Part shown: one piece after another, positions 32,418 to 40,576 of the stretch
Layout of the letters: each line of letters starts with the position of its first letter
How positions within the stretch are numbered: the first letter of the stretch is position 1
Assembly (NCBI RefSeq): GCF_041912895.1
Contig: NZ_JAYSGI010000001.1
Location: 372,001-436,000, forward strand
Source: Pelagerythrobacter sp041912895
GTDB taxonomy: Bacteria > Pseudomonadota > Alphaproteobacteria > Sphingomonadales > Sphingomonadaceae
Length of the DNA: 64,000 bases
Direction: 5' to 3'
Program-made: the position numbers and the translations under genes
The notes under the pieces: generated by a model
The model's database searches: none
What the model saw: the letters and a program-made list of their open reading frames with translations, nothing else
What the model was told of the DNA's origin: nothing

Positions 32418-34195
32418 CAGTCGCGCGCGCCGAGCCTGACGCCGCTGGCCCCCGCCAGTTCGGGGAAGGTCGGCCACATGCCCTGCGCCAGCGCGATCCG
32501 GCTTTCCGAAGCGCCGCCCGCCTGCCGCTCGTACATCCAGTAGTTGCGCATCACGATCGCGACGTAGCCGCGCGTCTCCCAATAGGGGATGCTTTCCATG
32601 TAGAGCAGCGGATCGCCCTGGTCGCGGATCTCGCTGTTCCACCGGCCGATCGGGGTGAGCCCGGCGTTGTAGGCGGCCATGATCTTGGGCAGCAGCCCGC
32701 CGGTCGCCTGCGCATCGCGCAGCATCCGCAGGTGCTCCTGCCCGAAGGCGAGGTTGACTTCTGGCCGCGCAAGATCGCTGGCGTTCCCGGTGATGCCCAG
32801 CTTGCCGCGATGGTCGATCGCCGCGGCGGGCATGATCTGCATCAGCCCGCGCGCGCCGGCCGGGCTGACCGCGTCGGCGCGGAAGACCGATTCCTGCAAG
32901 GTGTGTGCATAGGCGAGCGCGGGATCGACCTGCCAGCCGTTGACCGGCTGCCAGCGCGGCGCGGGATAGCGCAGCGCGGGTTCGGCCTGCGCGCCGCGCG
33001 GCGCGTTGTGCGCCATCCACAGCTGGGTGGACGGCAGGCCCATGTCGCGCGCGAGGCGCGAGAGTTCGTCGTAATGTTCGGGATCGCCGATGCGCGCTTC
33101 GTGGCGGAGAACCTCGTCGGCGAGGTCGTCGCGACCGATCTCCGCGAGCGATACCGCGACGCGGACGTTCTCGACCTCGCGCAGCTTCTGCCAATCCTCC
33201 ATCGCGAAGTCCGCGCTGGAATGCGTCTGCGGGAGGAGCTGCCCGAGCTGCTCGCGCGCGAGCATGCCGTAAAGCGTCTCGTCCAGCCGCGCCGCGCCGC
33301 GCAGTTGCTCGGCGGCCTTTTCCGGCTGCCGGCAGCGGACCAGCGCGCGGCTGGACCAGTAGAAGGCGGCGGCGGTCAGCTCGTTGTTGGTCGAACCGCG
33401 CGTGGCGCGCTCGAAATTGTCGGCTGCACTGGTGCAGTCGCCCAGCCGCCACGCGGCGAGCCCGGCGACCCAGTCGCCCTCGGCGACCCATGCGCCCGAA
33501 CCCTCGCGCACCGTCTGCGCCATCGCGAAGGCGGCGGGATCGTTGTTCTCGATGTAGTAGCTGAAGGCGACCTTCTGGCGCCATTCGGCGCGTGCCGGGG
33601 CGCTTAGCAGCGCGTCCACCCCGTCGAGCAGCAGGCGCGCGCCATCGGGATCGTCGTTGCTGATGCGGTCGAGGATCGCGTCGCGCACGTCAACGGGCAT
33701 CGTGCCGTCTTCGATCGAGGAGGGGCGGATGCGCTTGGAGGCGTAGGGCTGGCGCGTGAAGCTTTGCTCGCGCGGCAGATAGGGGGCCGACATCATCCCG
33801 CGCGTCAGGCCGAGGTTGCCCATCTGCTCGGCCTGCGGCAGGCGGCTGCCGCTCGCGAGCCAGGACTGGATCGCCGGCAGTTCCACCCGGGGGCTGTTGG
33901 CGGCGAGATAGTATTCGGCGAGCGCCACCCGGTGCAGCGGGCCGTCTGCGCGATCGGCGAACATCGCGTCGACCCGCGCCCAGTCCTCGCGATCGATCGC
34001 GCGGAACAGCTCGGCATAGTATTCGCGGTCGGGGCGACTAAGCAGCTCGGGCACGTGGCTGTTCATCGCGCGCGAGCGGAAGTATTCCGCCGCGCTGCTG
34101 TTCGCCGCGGCGGGCGTCGTCGCGAAGGCCGAAGCGAAGACCGCAGCCGTCGCCGCCGCCAGTTTCCAGCCTCTAGTCAGCTTGTGTTTCGCCAT
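32417..34195 (-). CDS. soluble lytic murein transglycosylase (Slt-type)
   Basis: A 592-aa periplasmic enzyme that cleaves peptidoglycan between MurNAc and GlcNAc to give anhydro-muropeptides. It has a signal peptide (residues 1-29, 'AAATAAVFASAFATTPAAA'). A long alpha-superhelical U-domain follows ('RALVRCRQPEKAAEQLRGAA'), then the C-terminal SLT domain: 'YAHTLQESVFRADAVSPAG' with catalytic Glu, 'ARGLMQIMPAAA' and 'KIMAAYNAGLTPIGRW'. Start at ATG 34195 ('MAKHKL') gives the signal peptide; the frame upstream overlaps the UDG-like gene. It forms the middle of a three-gene leftward set, overlapping the gene before by 23 bp and moaB by 1 nt. Confidence 0.92.
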   Translation of the reverse strand: MAKHKLTRGWKLAAATAAVFASAFATTPAAANSSAAEYFRSRAMNSHVPELLSRPDREYYAELFRAIDREDWARVDAMFADRADGPLHRVALAEYYLAANSPRVELPAIQSWLASGSRLPQAEQMGNLGLTRGMMSAPYLPREQSFTRQPYASKRIRPSSIEDGTMPVDVRDAILDRISNDDPDGARLLLDGVDALLSAPARAEWRQKVAFSYYIENNDPAAFAMAQTVREGSGAWVAEGDWVAGLAAWRLGDCTSAADNFERATRGSTNNELTAAAFYWSSRALVRCRQPEKAAEQLRGAARLDETLYGMLAREQLGQLLPQTHSSADFAMEDWQKLREVENVRVAVSLAEIGRDDLADEVLRHEARIGDPEHYDELSRLARDMGLPSTQLWMAHNAPRGAQAEPALRYPAPRWQPVNGWQVDPALAYAHTLQESVFRADAVSPAGARGLMQIMPAAAIDHRGKLGITGNASDLARPEVNLAFGQEHLRMLRDAQATGGLLPKIMAAYNAGLTPIGRWNSEIRDQGDPLLYMESIPYWETRGYVAIVMRNYWMYERQAGGASESRIALAQGMWPTFPELAGASGVRLGARD

Positions 34196-34949
34196 AAGTC
34201 CAATCGAGCCAGCATCGCCACAGGCGCTCGCGTCGTTTCGACGAACGAAGCATGTCCGCAAGCCCGCCAGCGCCCATTGCGGGAATGCTGCGCGATTCTT
34301 GGTTGAAATCCGGTAAAATAGCAGGGCCTTGCGCCATGTCGTGCCCCAGCAGCGGTGGAATGTTGCGTCCGAGGATAAGAATCCGTTCGGGGGCCGCCAG
34401 GCCGAGGTGATGCGCGAGCACGTCGCCGTATCCCGCGGCGCGGATCGCGGGCCAATCGGGCGCGGGATCGTGGCGCGGCACGAGCGAAGCGAGATAGACC
34501 GCCTCGGGCGATATTCCCGCCGCGCGCAGGAAGCCTTGCAACAGCGCGCCTTCGGGGCCGGAGAGCAGGCGCTCGCCGTCGCCATCCTCCGGCTGGCTGA
34601 CGATAACCATCAGCGCCGCGTTCGCCGGGCCGGACGGCGGCACGCGCGGATAGGCGCCGCCCGCATCGAGCGCATCGGATCCGAGCCACCATTCGCGGAA
34701 CGCCGCGAGATCGGCGGGCCAGTCGGTCTTGCCGTCCGCGACATTCGCGACATTCGCTGCCGGGACGAGCGGGCGCGGCGCGGCCTTCTTCGCGGGTGGC
34801 GGCGCCTCGGCTTCGGGCTTCACATCCTCGGGCGGGGCCAGCCAGTCCGTAGCGTCCTCGGCGAAATCGCAGTCCACGCCCGCCTCGCGCCACCAGTCGA
34901 TAGCGGCGGCGAACTGGCGCGAGAGGGGCGGGGCGGGGTGGTCGGCCAT
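34173..34949 (-). CDS. uracil-DNA glycosylase-superfamily protein (divergent)
   Basis: A 258-aa protein whose C-terminal ~150 residues have the UDG fold pattern: 'ALMVIVSQPEDGDGERLLSG', 'LLQGFLRAAGISPEAVYLAS', 'ERILILGRN' and 'DMLRSSKRRERLWRCW'. The usual family 4/5 motif GEAPG and the four iron-sulfur cysteines are absent. Base excision is therefore uncertain and the protein may have another nucleic-acid role. The first 90 residues are acidic and Pro/Ala-rich. Start ATG 34949 ('MADHPAPPLSRQF') lies 86 bp from the divergent etfD gene. Its end overlaps the transglycosylase start by 23 bp. Confidence 0.72.
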   Translation of the reverse strand: MADHPAPPLSRQFAAAIDWWREAGVDCDFAEDATDWLAPPEDVKPEAEAPPPAKKAAPRPLVPAANVANVADGKTDWPADLAAFREWWLGSDALDAGGAYPRVPPSGPANAALMVIVSQPEDGDGERLLSGPEGALLQGFLRAAGISPEAVYLASLVPRHDPAPDWPAIRAAGYGDVLAHHLGLAAPERILILGRNIPPLLGHDMAQGPAILPDFNQESRSIPAMGAGGLADMLRSSKRRERLWRCWLDWTYGETQAD

Positions 34950-35035
34950 CGTGGCTGCGGTCTTGACCTGCCCCACCGCAGCAATCAAGGCATGATGCAA
35001 GTCTGAAGCAGCGAATAACGAAGGGCGATTGAGGG

Positions 35036-36682
35036 ATGAGCGAACGCGAATCGATGCCGTGCGACGTGGTGATCGTGGGCGGCGGCCCCGCCGGCCTCGC
35101 CGCGGCGATCCGCCTCAAGCAGATCGACGACGCGCTCGAGGTCGTCGTGCTGGAAAAAGGCTCCGAGATCGGCGCGCACATCCTCTCGGGCGCGGTGGTC
35201 GATCCCAAGGCGCTCGACGAGCTGCTGCCCGAATGGCGCGATCAGGGCTGCCCGATGGCCGAAGTGCCGGTGACCGACAACTGGCACTGGGTGCTCTCGA
35301 AAACCGGCAAGACGGCGCTGCCGCACCTCTTCATGCCGCCCTTCATGTCGAACGACGGGTGCTACACCGGCTCCCTCGGCAACATGACCCGCTGGCTGGG
35401 CGAACAGGCCGAGGCGCTGGGCGTGATGGTCTTCCCCGGCTTCCCCGCCGCCGACGTGCTGTTCGACGAGAGCGGCGCGGTCTCGGGCGTGGTGACGCAG
35501 GACATGGGCGTCGCGGCCGACGGCAGCCACAAGCCCGATTACCAGCCGGGCATGGAAATCCACGCCAAATACACGCTCTTCGCCGAGGGCGCGCGCGGCA
35601 ACCTGACCAAGCGCATGAAGGCGAAGTTCGACCTCGAGGCCGACTGCCAGCCGCAGACCTACGGCCTCGGCATCAAGGAATTGTGGGACATCGATCCCGC
35701 CAAGCACGTCCCCGGCCGGGTGCTCCACACGCAGGGTTGGCCCCTTTCGGAAAGCGACACCTGGGGCGGTGGCTTCCTCTACCATCAGGCGAACGGACAG
35801 GTGGCGCTCGGGTTCGTGACCGCGCTCGACTACGCGAACCCCTACGTCTCGCCGTTCCACGAATTCCAGCGCTGGAAGCAGCACCCGGCGATCCGCGAAT
35901 ACCTCGAAGGCGGCAAGCGCGTGGCCTATGGCGCGCGCGCGATCAACGAGGGCGGGTGGCAGTCCGTGCCCAAGCTCGCCTTTCCCGGCGGCGCGCTGAT
36001 CGGCTGCGCGGCGGGCTTCGTGAACGTGCCGCGCATCAAGGGCAGCCACACTGCGATGAAGAGCGGAATGCTCGCCGCCGAGGCCGCCGCGGCCGCGATC
36101 AAGGGCGGCGCGGAGAAAACCGAACTGGCGGACTACGACACGGCGGTGCGTGCAAGCTGGATCGCCGACGAACTGAAGAAGGTGAAGAACGCCCAGCCCG
36201 CGATCGCCAAGTTCGGCGGCGATATCGGCACGATCCTGGCGGGCGCGGACATGTGGATGCGCGCGCTCAAGATCGGGCTGCCGATCACGATGAAGCACAC
36301 GCCCGACTACACCCACACCCACCGCGCGGACCTGCACAAGCCGATCGACTATCCCAAGCCCGACGGCGAAATCACTTTCGACCGCCTGACCTCGGTTTCG
36401 TACTCGTACACCAATCACGCCGAGGACCAGCCGTGCCACCTCAAGGTCAAGGACATGGCCCTGCAGGAAGCGAGCGAGCTGGAGGTCTTCGCCGGCCCCT
36501 CGACCCGTTACTGCCCGGCGGGCGTGTACGAATGGGTCGACGTGGAGGAAGGCGATCCGAAGTTCGTCATCAACTCGCAGAACTGCGTCCACTGCAAGAC
36601 CTGCGACATCAAGGACCCGAACCAGAACATCGAATGGGTCACACCGGAAGGTGGAGGGGGGCCGAACTATCCGAATATGTGA
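35036..36682 (+). CDS. etfD: electron transfer flavoprotein-ubiquinone oxidoreductase
   Basis: This 548-aa membrane-associated flavoprotein passes electrons from acyl-CoA and amino-acid dehydrogenases, via ETF, to ubiquinone. The FAD-binding 'VVIVGGGPAGLAAAIRLKQI' is at residues ~10-29. The ubiquinone-binding and membrane segment lies around 'GWPLSESDTWGGGFLYHQAN'. The C-terminal 4Fe-4S ligands are in 'RYCPAGVYEW' and 'QNCVHCKTCDIKDPNQNI'. Length matches the family. The start ATG 35036 has a GAGGG ribosome site. A degenerate palindrome and the ispE gene follow within 31 bp. Confidence 0.96.
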   Translation: MSERESMPCDVVIVGGGPAGLAAAIRLKQIDDALEVVVLEKGSEIGAHILSGAVVDPKALDELLPEWRDQGCPMAEVPVTDNWHWVLSKTGKTALPHLFMPPFMSNDGCYTGSLGNMTRWLGEQAEALGVMVFPGFPAADVLFDESGAVSGVVTQDMGVAADGSHKPDYQPGMEIHAKYTLFAEGARGNLTKRMKAKFDLEADCQPQTYGLGIKELWDIDPAKHVPGRVLHTQGWPLSESDTWGGGFLYHQANGQVALGFVTALDYANPYVSPFHEFQRWKQHPAIREYLEGGKRVAYGARAINEGGWQSVPKLAFPGGALIGCAAGFVNVPRIKGSHTAMKSGMLAAEAAAAAIKGGAEKTELADYDTAVRASWIADELKKVKNAQPAIAKFGGDIGTILAGADMWMRALKIGLPITMKHTPDYTHTHRADLHKPIDYPKPDGEITFDRLTSVSYSYTNHAEDQPCHLKVKDMALQEASELEVFAGPSTRYCPAGVYEWVDVEEGDPKFVINSQNCVHCKTCDIKDPNQNIEWVTPEGGGGPNYPNM

Positions 36683-36690
36683 TTGCATTT

Positions 36691-36711
36691 CTCCCTCGGT
36701 GGGGGAGGATT
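36691..36711 (+). repeat. degenerate AATCCTCCCC-type palindrome supplying the ispE ribosome site
   Basis: The right half GGGGAGGATT (36702-36711) is identical to that of the palindromes at 30438 and 43144. The left half is decayed (CTCCCTC). The GGGGGAGGA core sits directly upstream of the ispE ATG at 36713 and probably serves as its Shine-Dalgarno sequence, though spacing is short. Confidence 0.45.
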
Positions 36712-36712
36712 G

Positions 36713-37519
36713 ATGCGCGAAACCGCGTACGCCAAGATCAACCTCGCGCTGCATGTGCGGCGGCGGAGGGAGGATGGGTATCATGAGCTCGAGACGCTGT
36801 TCGCCTTCGTCGATGCGGGAGATGTGCTGACCGCGCGCACGGCTCAACAGGACAGCCTCTCCGTCACCGGCGAGTTCGCGCAGGCGCTCGACGATCCGTT
36901 CGGCAACATCGCCGCGAAGGCGCTCGGCAAGTTGCCGCGGGCGGACGGGCTGGCGATCGCGCTGGAGAAGAACCTGCCGGTTGCAGCGGGGCTGGGCGGG
37001 GGGTCGGCCGATGCGGGGGCGGTGTTTCGCATCGTGCAGGCGCGCCATGGCTTGCCCGACGACTGGCGCGAACGCGCCGCCGCGCTCGGGGCCGATGTGC
37101 CCGCCTGTGTCGAAAGCGTGGCCTGCATCGGTCGCGGGACCGGGACCGAGCTGGCGCCGATCGAAAACGACCTCGCCGGAATACCGGTACTGCTGGTCAA
37201 TCCGCGCGTGCCGCTCGCGACCGGGCCGGTCTTCGCCGCGTGGGACGGGGAGGATCGCGGGCCGCTGCCTGAAGGCGCAGCCTCGGCGATCACCCATGCC
37301 GGTCGCAACGACCTCGAGGCACCCGCGATCGACCTGTGCCCAAAAATCGGCGACGTGCTCGCATTCCTCAGGGGAACGGGCGCTTCGCTCGTCCGTATGT
37401 CAGGCTCCGGCGCGACGTGTTTTGCCCTGTTCGATGGCGAGGCGGAGCGCGATGCCGCCGCTGCCGCCGCGGCCGAACACGCGCCGGGCTGGTGGCAGAT
37501 GCGAGGACGACTGCGATGA
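36713..37519 (+). CDS. ispE: 4-diphosphocytidyl-2-C-methyl-D-erythritol kinase
   Basis: A 268-aa GHMP kinase of the MEP isoprenoid pathway, phosphorylating the 2-hydroxyl of CDP-methylerythritol. It begins 'ETAYAKINLALHVRRRREDG' with the conserved AKINL. The ATP-binding GHMP motif is 'PVAAGLGGGSADAGA'. 'VRMSGSGATCFALF' is the C-terminal GHMP motif. ATG 36713 is chosen because the conserved region starts right there; in-frame sequence upstream is the palindrome. ATGA overlap with the next gene. The length is slightly short for the family but all motifs are intact. Confidence 0.93.
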   Translation: MRETAYAKINLALHVRRRREDGYHELETLFAFVDAGDVLTARTAQQDSLSVTGEFAQALDDPFGNIAAKALGKLPRADGLAIALEKNLPVAAGLGGGSADAGAVFRIVQARHGLPDDWRERAAALGADVPACVESVACIGRGTGTELAPIENDLAGIPVLLVNPRVPLATGPVFAAWDGEDRGPLPEGAASAITHAGRNDLEAPAIDLCPKIGDVLAFLRGTGASLVRMSGSGATCFALFDGEAERDAAAAAAAEHAPGWWQMRGRLR

Positions 37520-38244
37520 TCGAAGGGCGCCCATATCGTCAGGTCGGTGAACCCGTGCCGGGCGGTATCGTGTGCCTCGCCGATCATGCCTCGGCGTTCG
37601 TGCCCGAGGATATCGATCTCGGCATCGCGCCCGAGTTGCTGAAAAAGCACGTCGCGCTCGACATCGGGGTCGAGGGCATGGCCGAGCGCATGGCGCGCCG
37701 CCATGGCATTCCCGCGCATATCGCCTGCGTCAGCCGGCTCGTGTGCGACCTGCACCGCGAGGAAGACGAGCCCGCGGTAATCCCCGAAACCAGCGACGGG
37801 CACCTGATCCCCGGCAACATCGGCGCCGACCGCGAGGCGCGGCTGGCGCGGTTCCATCGCCCCTATCACGATGCGCTCGGCACATGGCTGGAGGCCGCCA
37901 AGCCCGAACTGATCGTCGCGCTGCACAGCTTCACCCCCGCACTCGACAGCGCGGACGAGGAACGGCCGTGGGAAGTCGCACTGCTCTACAACGAGGACGA
38001 CCGCGCCGCGCGCCACGCGATCCGCCTGTTCGGCGAGCAGGGGCTGACGGTGGGAGACAACCAGCCCTATTCGGGCAAGCAATTGAACGCGACGATGGAT
38101 CGTCATGCCGAGGCGTTCGAGCGGCCCTATCTCACGATCGAGATCCGGCAGGACATGATCGCGCGCGAAGCCGATCAGGCGCGCTGGGCCGCGCTGGTGG
38201 CCGATGTCGCGAACCGCACCGCGCTGGCGCTCAAGGGCGGTTGA
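37516..38244 (+). CDS. N-formylglutamate amidohydrolase family protein
   Basis: This 242-aa protein of the N-formylglutamate amidohydrolase family (PF05013) is associated with histidine degradation or broader deformylation. Family signs are 'GIVCLADHASAFVPED' (usually H-A-S/G near the N-terminus), 'SRLVCDLHREEDEPAVI', 'ARFHRPYHDAL', 'LIVALHSFTP' and 'LTIEIRQDMI'. His and Glu residues in these motifs are the probable zinc ligands. Overlaps ispE by 4 bp (ATGA), so translation is coupled. No hut gene is nearby, so the physiological substrate is open. Confidence 0.87.
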   Translation: MIEGRPYRQVGEPVPGGIVCLADHASAFVPEDIDLGIAPELLKKHVALDIGVEGMAERMARRHGIPAHIACVSRLVCDLHREEDEPAVIPETSDGHLIPGNIGADREARLARFHRPYHDALGTWLEAAKPELIVALHSFTPALDSADEERPWEVALLYNEDDRAARHAIRLFGEQGLTVGDNQPYSGKQLNATMDRHAEAFERPYLTIEIRQDMIAREADQARWAALVADVANRTALALKGG

Positions 38245-38310
38245 CCGGCTGCCCCTCGCGCTGTTGCAGGCAATAGAATTTCCGTTTCGACCCGCGCGTG
38301 CGATGCTTTA

Positions 38311-38331
38311 GGGGTGCGTGATACCCCTTTT
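38311..38331 (+). terminator. hairpin plus T run upstream of ilvD
   Basis: GGGGT (38311-38315) pairs with ACCCC (38323-38327) and four T residues follow. It lies 67 bp after the amidohydrolase stop and 21 bp before the ilvD start, so it may end the etfD-ispE transcript or act as an attenuator in the ilvD leader. The stem is only 5 bp. Confidence 0.4.
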
Positions 38332-38351
38332 ACGACACGGATACGCTTTTT

Positions 38352-40208
38352 ATGCCCGCCTACCGCTCCCGCACATCAACCCACGGCCGCAACATGGCGG
38401 GCGCGCGCGGGCTGTGGCGCGCGACGGGCATGACCGACGAGGATTTCGGCAAGCCGATCGTCGCGGTGGTCAATTCGTTCACCCAGTTCGTGCCCGGCCA
38501 CGTCCACTTGAAGGATCTGGGACAGATGGTCGCGCGCGAAATCGAGGAGGCGGGCGGCGTGGCGAAGGAATTCAACACTATCGCGGTGGATGACGGAATC
38601 GCGATGGGTCATGACGGGATGCTCTATTCGCTGCCCAGCCGCGACCTGATCGCCGACAGCGTGGAATACATGGTCAACGCGCATTGCGCCGATGCGATGG
38701 TGTGCATTTCCAACTGCGACAAGATCACGCCCGGAATGCTGATGGCGGCGCTGCGGATCGACATCCCGGTGGTGTTCGTTTCCGGCGGGCCGATGGAGGC
38801 GGGCAAGGTCGTGGTGAAGGGCAAGGAAGTCGCGCTCGACCTGGTCGACGCGATGGTCGCCGCCGCCGACGAGAGCTACACCGACGAGGAGGTCGCGAGC
38901 ATCGAGCGCTCGGCCTGCCCCACCTGCGGATCGTGCAGCGGCATGTTCACGGCCAATTCGATGAACTGCCTGACCGAGGCGCTCGGCCTCTCGCTGCCGG
39001 GCAACGGATCGACGCTCGCCACCCATGCCGACCGCAAGGCGCTGTTCTTGCGCGCGGGGCGGCTGGTGGTGGAGATGTGCCGCCGCTGGTATGGCGAGGA
39101 CGACGCCAGCGTGCTGCCGCGCACCATCGCCAGCAAGTCCGCGTTCGAGAATGCGATGAGCCTCGATATCGCGATGGGCGGATCGACCAACACGGTGCTC
39201 CACCTGCTCGCCGCCGCGCACGAGGCGGGGGTCGATTTCACGATGGCCGATATCGACCGGCTGAGCCGGCAGGTGCCGTGCCTGTCGAAAGTCGCCCCGG
39301 CCAAGAGCGACGTGCACATGGAAGACGTCCACCGCGCGGGCGGGATCATGGCGATCCTCGGCGAGCTCGACCGGGCGGGGCTGCTCAACACCGCATTGCC
39401 GACCGTCCACAGCCCGACGCTGGCCGACGCGCTCGACGCGTGGGACATCGCGCGCACCAACAGCCCGGCCGTGCAGGAATTCTTCCGCGCCGCGCCGGGC
39501 GGAGTGCCGACGCAGACCGCGTTCAGCCAGGACCGGCGGTGGAGCGAACTCGACCTCGACCGGCGCGGCGGGGTGATCCGCAGCGCCGAGCACGCGTTCA
39601 GCAAGGATGGCGGGCTGGCGGTGCTCTACGGTAATCTCGCCGAGGACGGCTGCATCGTGAAGACCGCCGGGGTGGACGAGAGCATCCTCAAGTTCACCGG
39701 CCCCGCGAAGGTATGCGAGAGCCAGGACGCCGCCGTCACCGCGATCCTCACCGATCAGGTCAAGGAAGGCGACGTGGTCGTCATCCGTTACGAGGGGCCG
39801 CGGGGCGGGCCGGGGATGCAGGAAATGCTCTATCCCACCAGCTATCTCAAGTCGAAGGGGCTGGGCGCGGCGTGTGCGCTGGTGACCGACGGGCGCTTTT
39901 CGGGCGGCACCTCGGGCCTCTCGATCGGCCACGTCTCGCCCGAGGCGGCCGAAGGCGGCACGATCGGCCTGGTTCGGGACGGCGATACGATCGTGATCGA
40001 CATTCCCGCGCGAACCATCCATCTCGACGTGCCCGATGCGGAACTGGCCGCGCGGCGGGCGGAGATCGAGGGGAAAGGGGACGCGGCATGGCAACCGACG
40101 GAAAAGCGCAAGCGCAAGGTCTCGACCGCGCTGCAGGCCTATGCGGGGATGACGACCAGCGCGGCGCGCGGCGCGGTGCGCGACGTGACGCAACTCGTCC
40201 GCAAGTGA
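38352..40208 (+). CDS. ilvD: dihydroxy-acid dehydratase
   Basis: A 618-aa iron-sulfur dehydratase for the third common step of valine/isoleucine (and leucine) synthesis, converting 2,3-dihydroxy acids to 2-oxoacids. Cluster cysteines are visible in 'ISNCDKITPGM' and 'SACPTCGSCSGMFTANSMNC'. Other signatures are 'MPAYRSRTSTHGRNMAGAR' at the start, 'DGIAMGHDGMLYSLPSRDLI', 'AMGGSTNTVLHLLA', 'YEGPRGGPGMQEML' and 'TDGRFSGGTSGLSIGHVSPE'. Full length. Its TGA overlaps the GTG start of the following lipoprotein gene. Confidence 0.97.
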   Translation: MPAYRSRTSTHGRNMAGARGLWRATGMTDEDFGKPIVAVVNSFTQFVPGHVHLKDLGQMVAREIEEAGGVAKEFNTIAVDDGIAMGHDGMLYSLPSRDLIADSVEYMVNAHCADAMVCISNCDKITPGMLMAALRIDIPVVFVSGGPMEAGKVVVKGKEVALDLVDAMVAAADESYTDEEVASIERSACPTCGSCSGMFTANSMNCLTEALGLSLPGNGSTLATHADRKALFLRAGRLVVEMCRRWYGEDDASVLPRTIASKSAFENAMSLDIAMGGSTNTVLHLLAAAHEAGVDFTMADIDRLSRQVPCLSKVAPAKSDVHMEDVHRAGGIMAILGELDRAGLLNTALPTVHSPTLADALDAWDIARTNSPAVQEFFRAAPGGVPTQTAFSQDRRWSELDLDRRGGVIRSAEHAFSKDGGLAVLYGNLAEDGCIVKTAGVDESILKFTGPAKVCESQDAAVTAILTDQVKEGDVVVIRYEGPRGGPGMQEMLYPTSYLKSKGLGAACALVTDGRFSGGTSGLSIGHVSPEAAEGGTIGLVRDGDTIVIDIPARTIHLDVPDAELAARRAEIEGKGDAAWQPTEKRKRKVSTALQAYAGMTTSAARGAVRDVTQLVRK

Positions 40209-40576
40209 CGGCACGCTGGCCCGCGCTGGGGCTGGCGCTCGCGCTCGCCGCCTGTTCGGGTGATGCGCCGGTGCAGGCGCAGGCAGAGGAGGGCGCGCAG
40301 CGGATCGAATGCGCGATCGGGTCGGGGGCGGAATTCGCCGCCGATTGCCTGATCGAACGCACCGCGATCGACGACGCGACCGTGCTGGTGGTGCGGCACC
40401 CCGACGGCGGCTTCCGGCGGTTCGAACAGCTCGCCGGCGGCGCGGGCCTCGCGGCCTACGACGGGGCCGACAACGTCGAGCAGCAGCTGGCTGGCGACGT
40501 GCTCGAGGTGAGCGTGGCGGGCGATCGCTACCGTTTTCCGGCACGCCCGGCACAGGATAGCGATGCCGCCGAATAA
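40205..40576 (+). CDS. small predicted lipoprotein
   Basis: A 123-aa protein beginning at GTG 40205, which overlaps the ilvD stop (GTGA). The N-terminus is a lipoprotein signal with lipobox 'LALAAC' at residues 12-17. The mature part has a cysteine pair ('ECAIGSGAEFAADC') and a beta-rich pattern including 'VLVVRHPDGGFRRFEQL', ending in an acidic tail. No known domain. It overlaps the NAD(P)HX repair gene by 14 bp. Envelope location is the only supported statement on role. Confidence 0.75.
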   Translation: MTARWPALGLALALAACSGDAPVQAQAEEGAQRIECAIGSGAEFAADCLIERTAIDDATVLVVRHPDGGFRRFEQLAGGAGLAAYDGADNVEQQLAGDVLEVSVAGDRYRFPARPAQDSDAAE

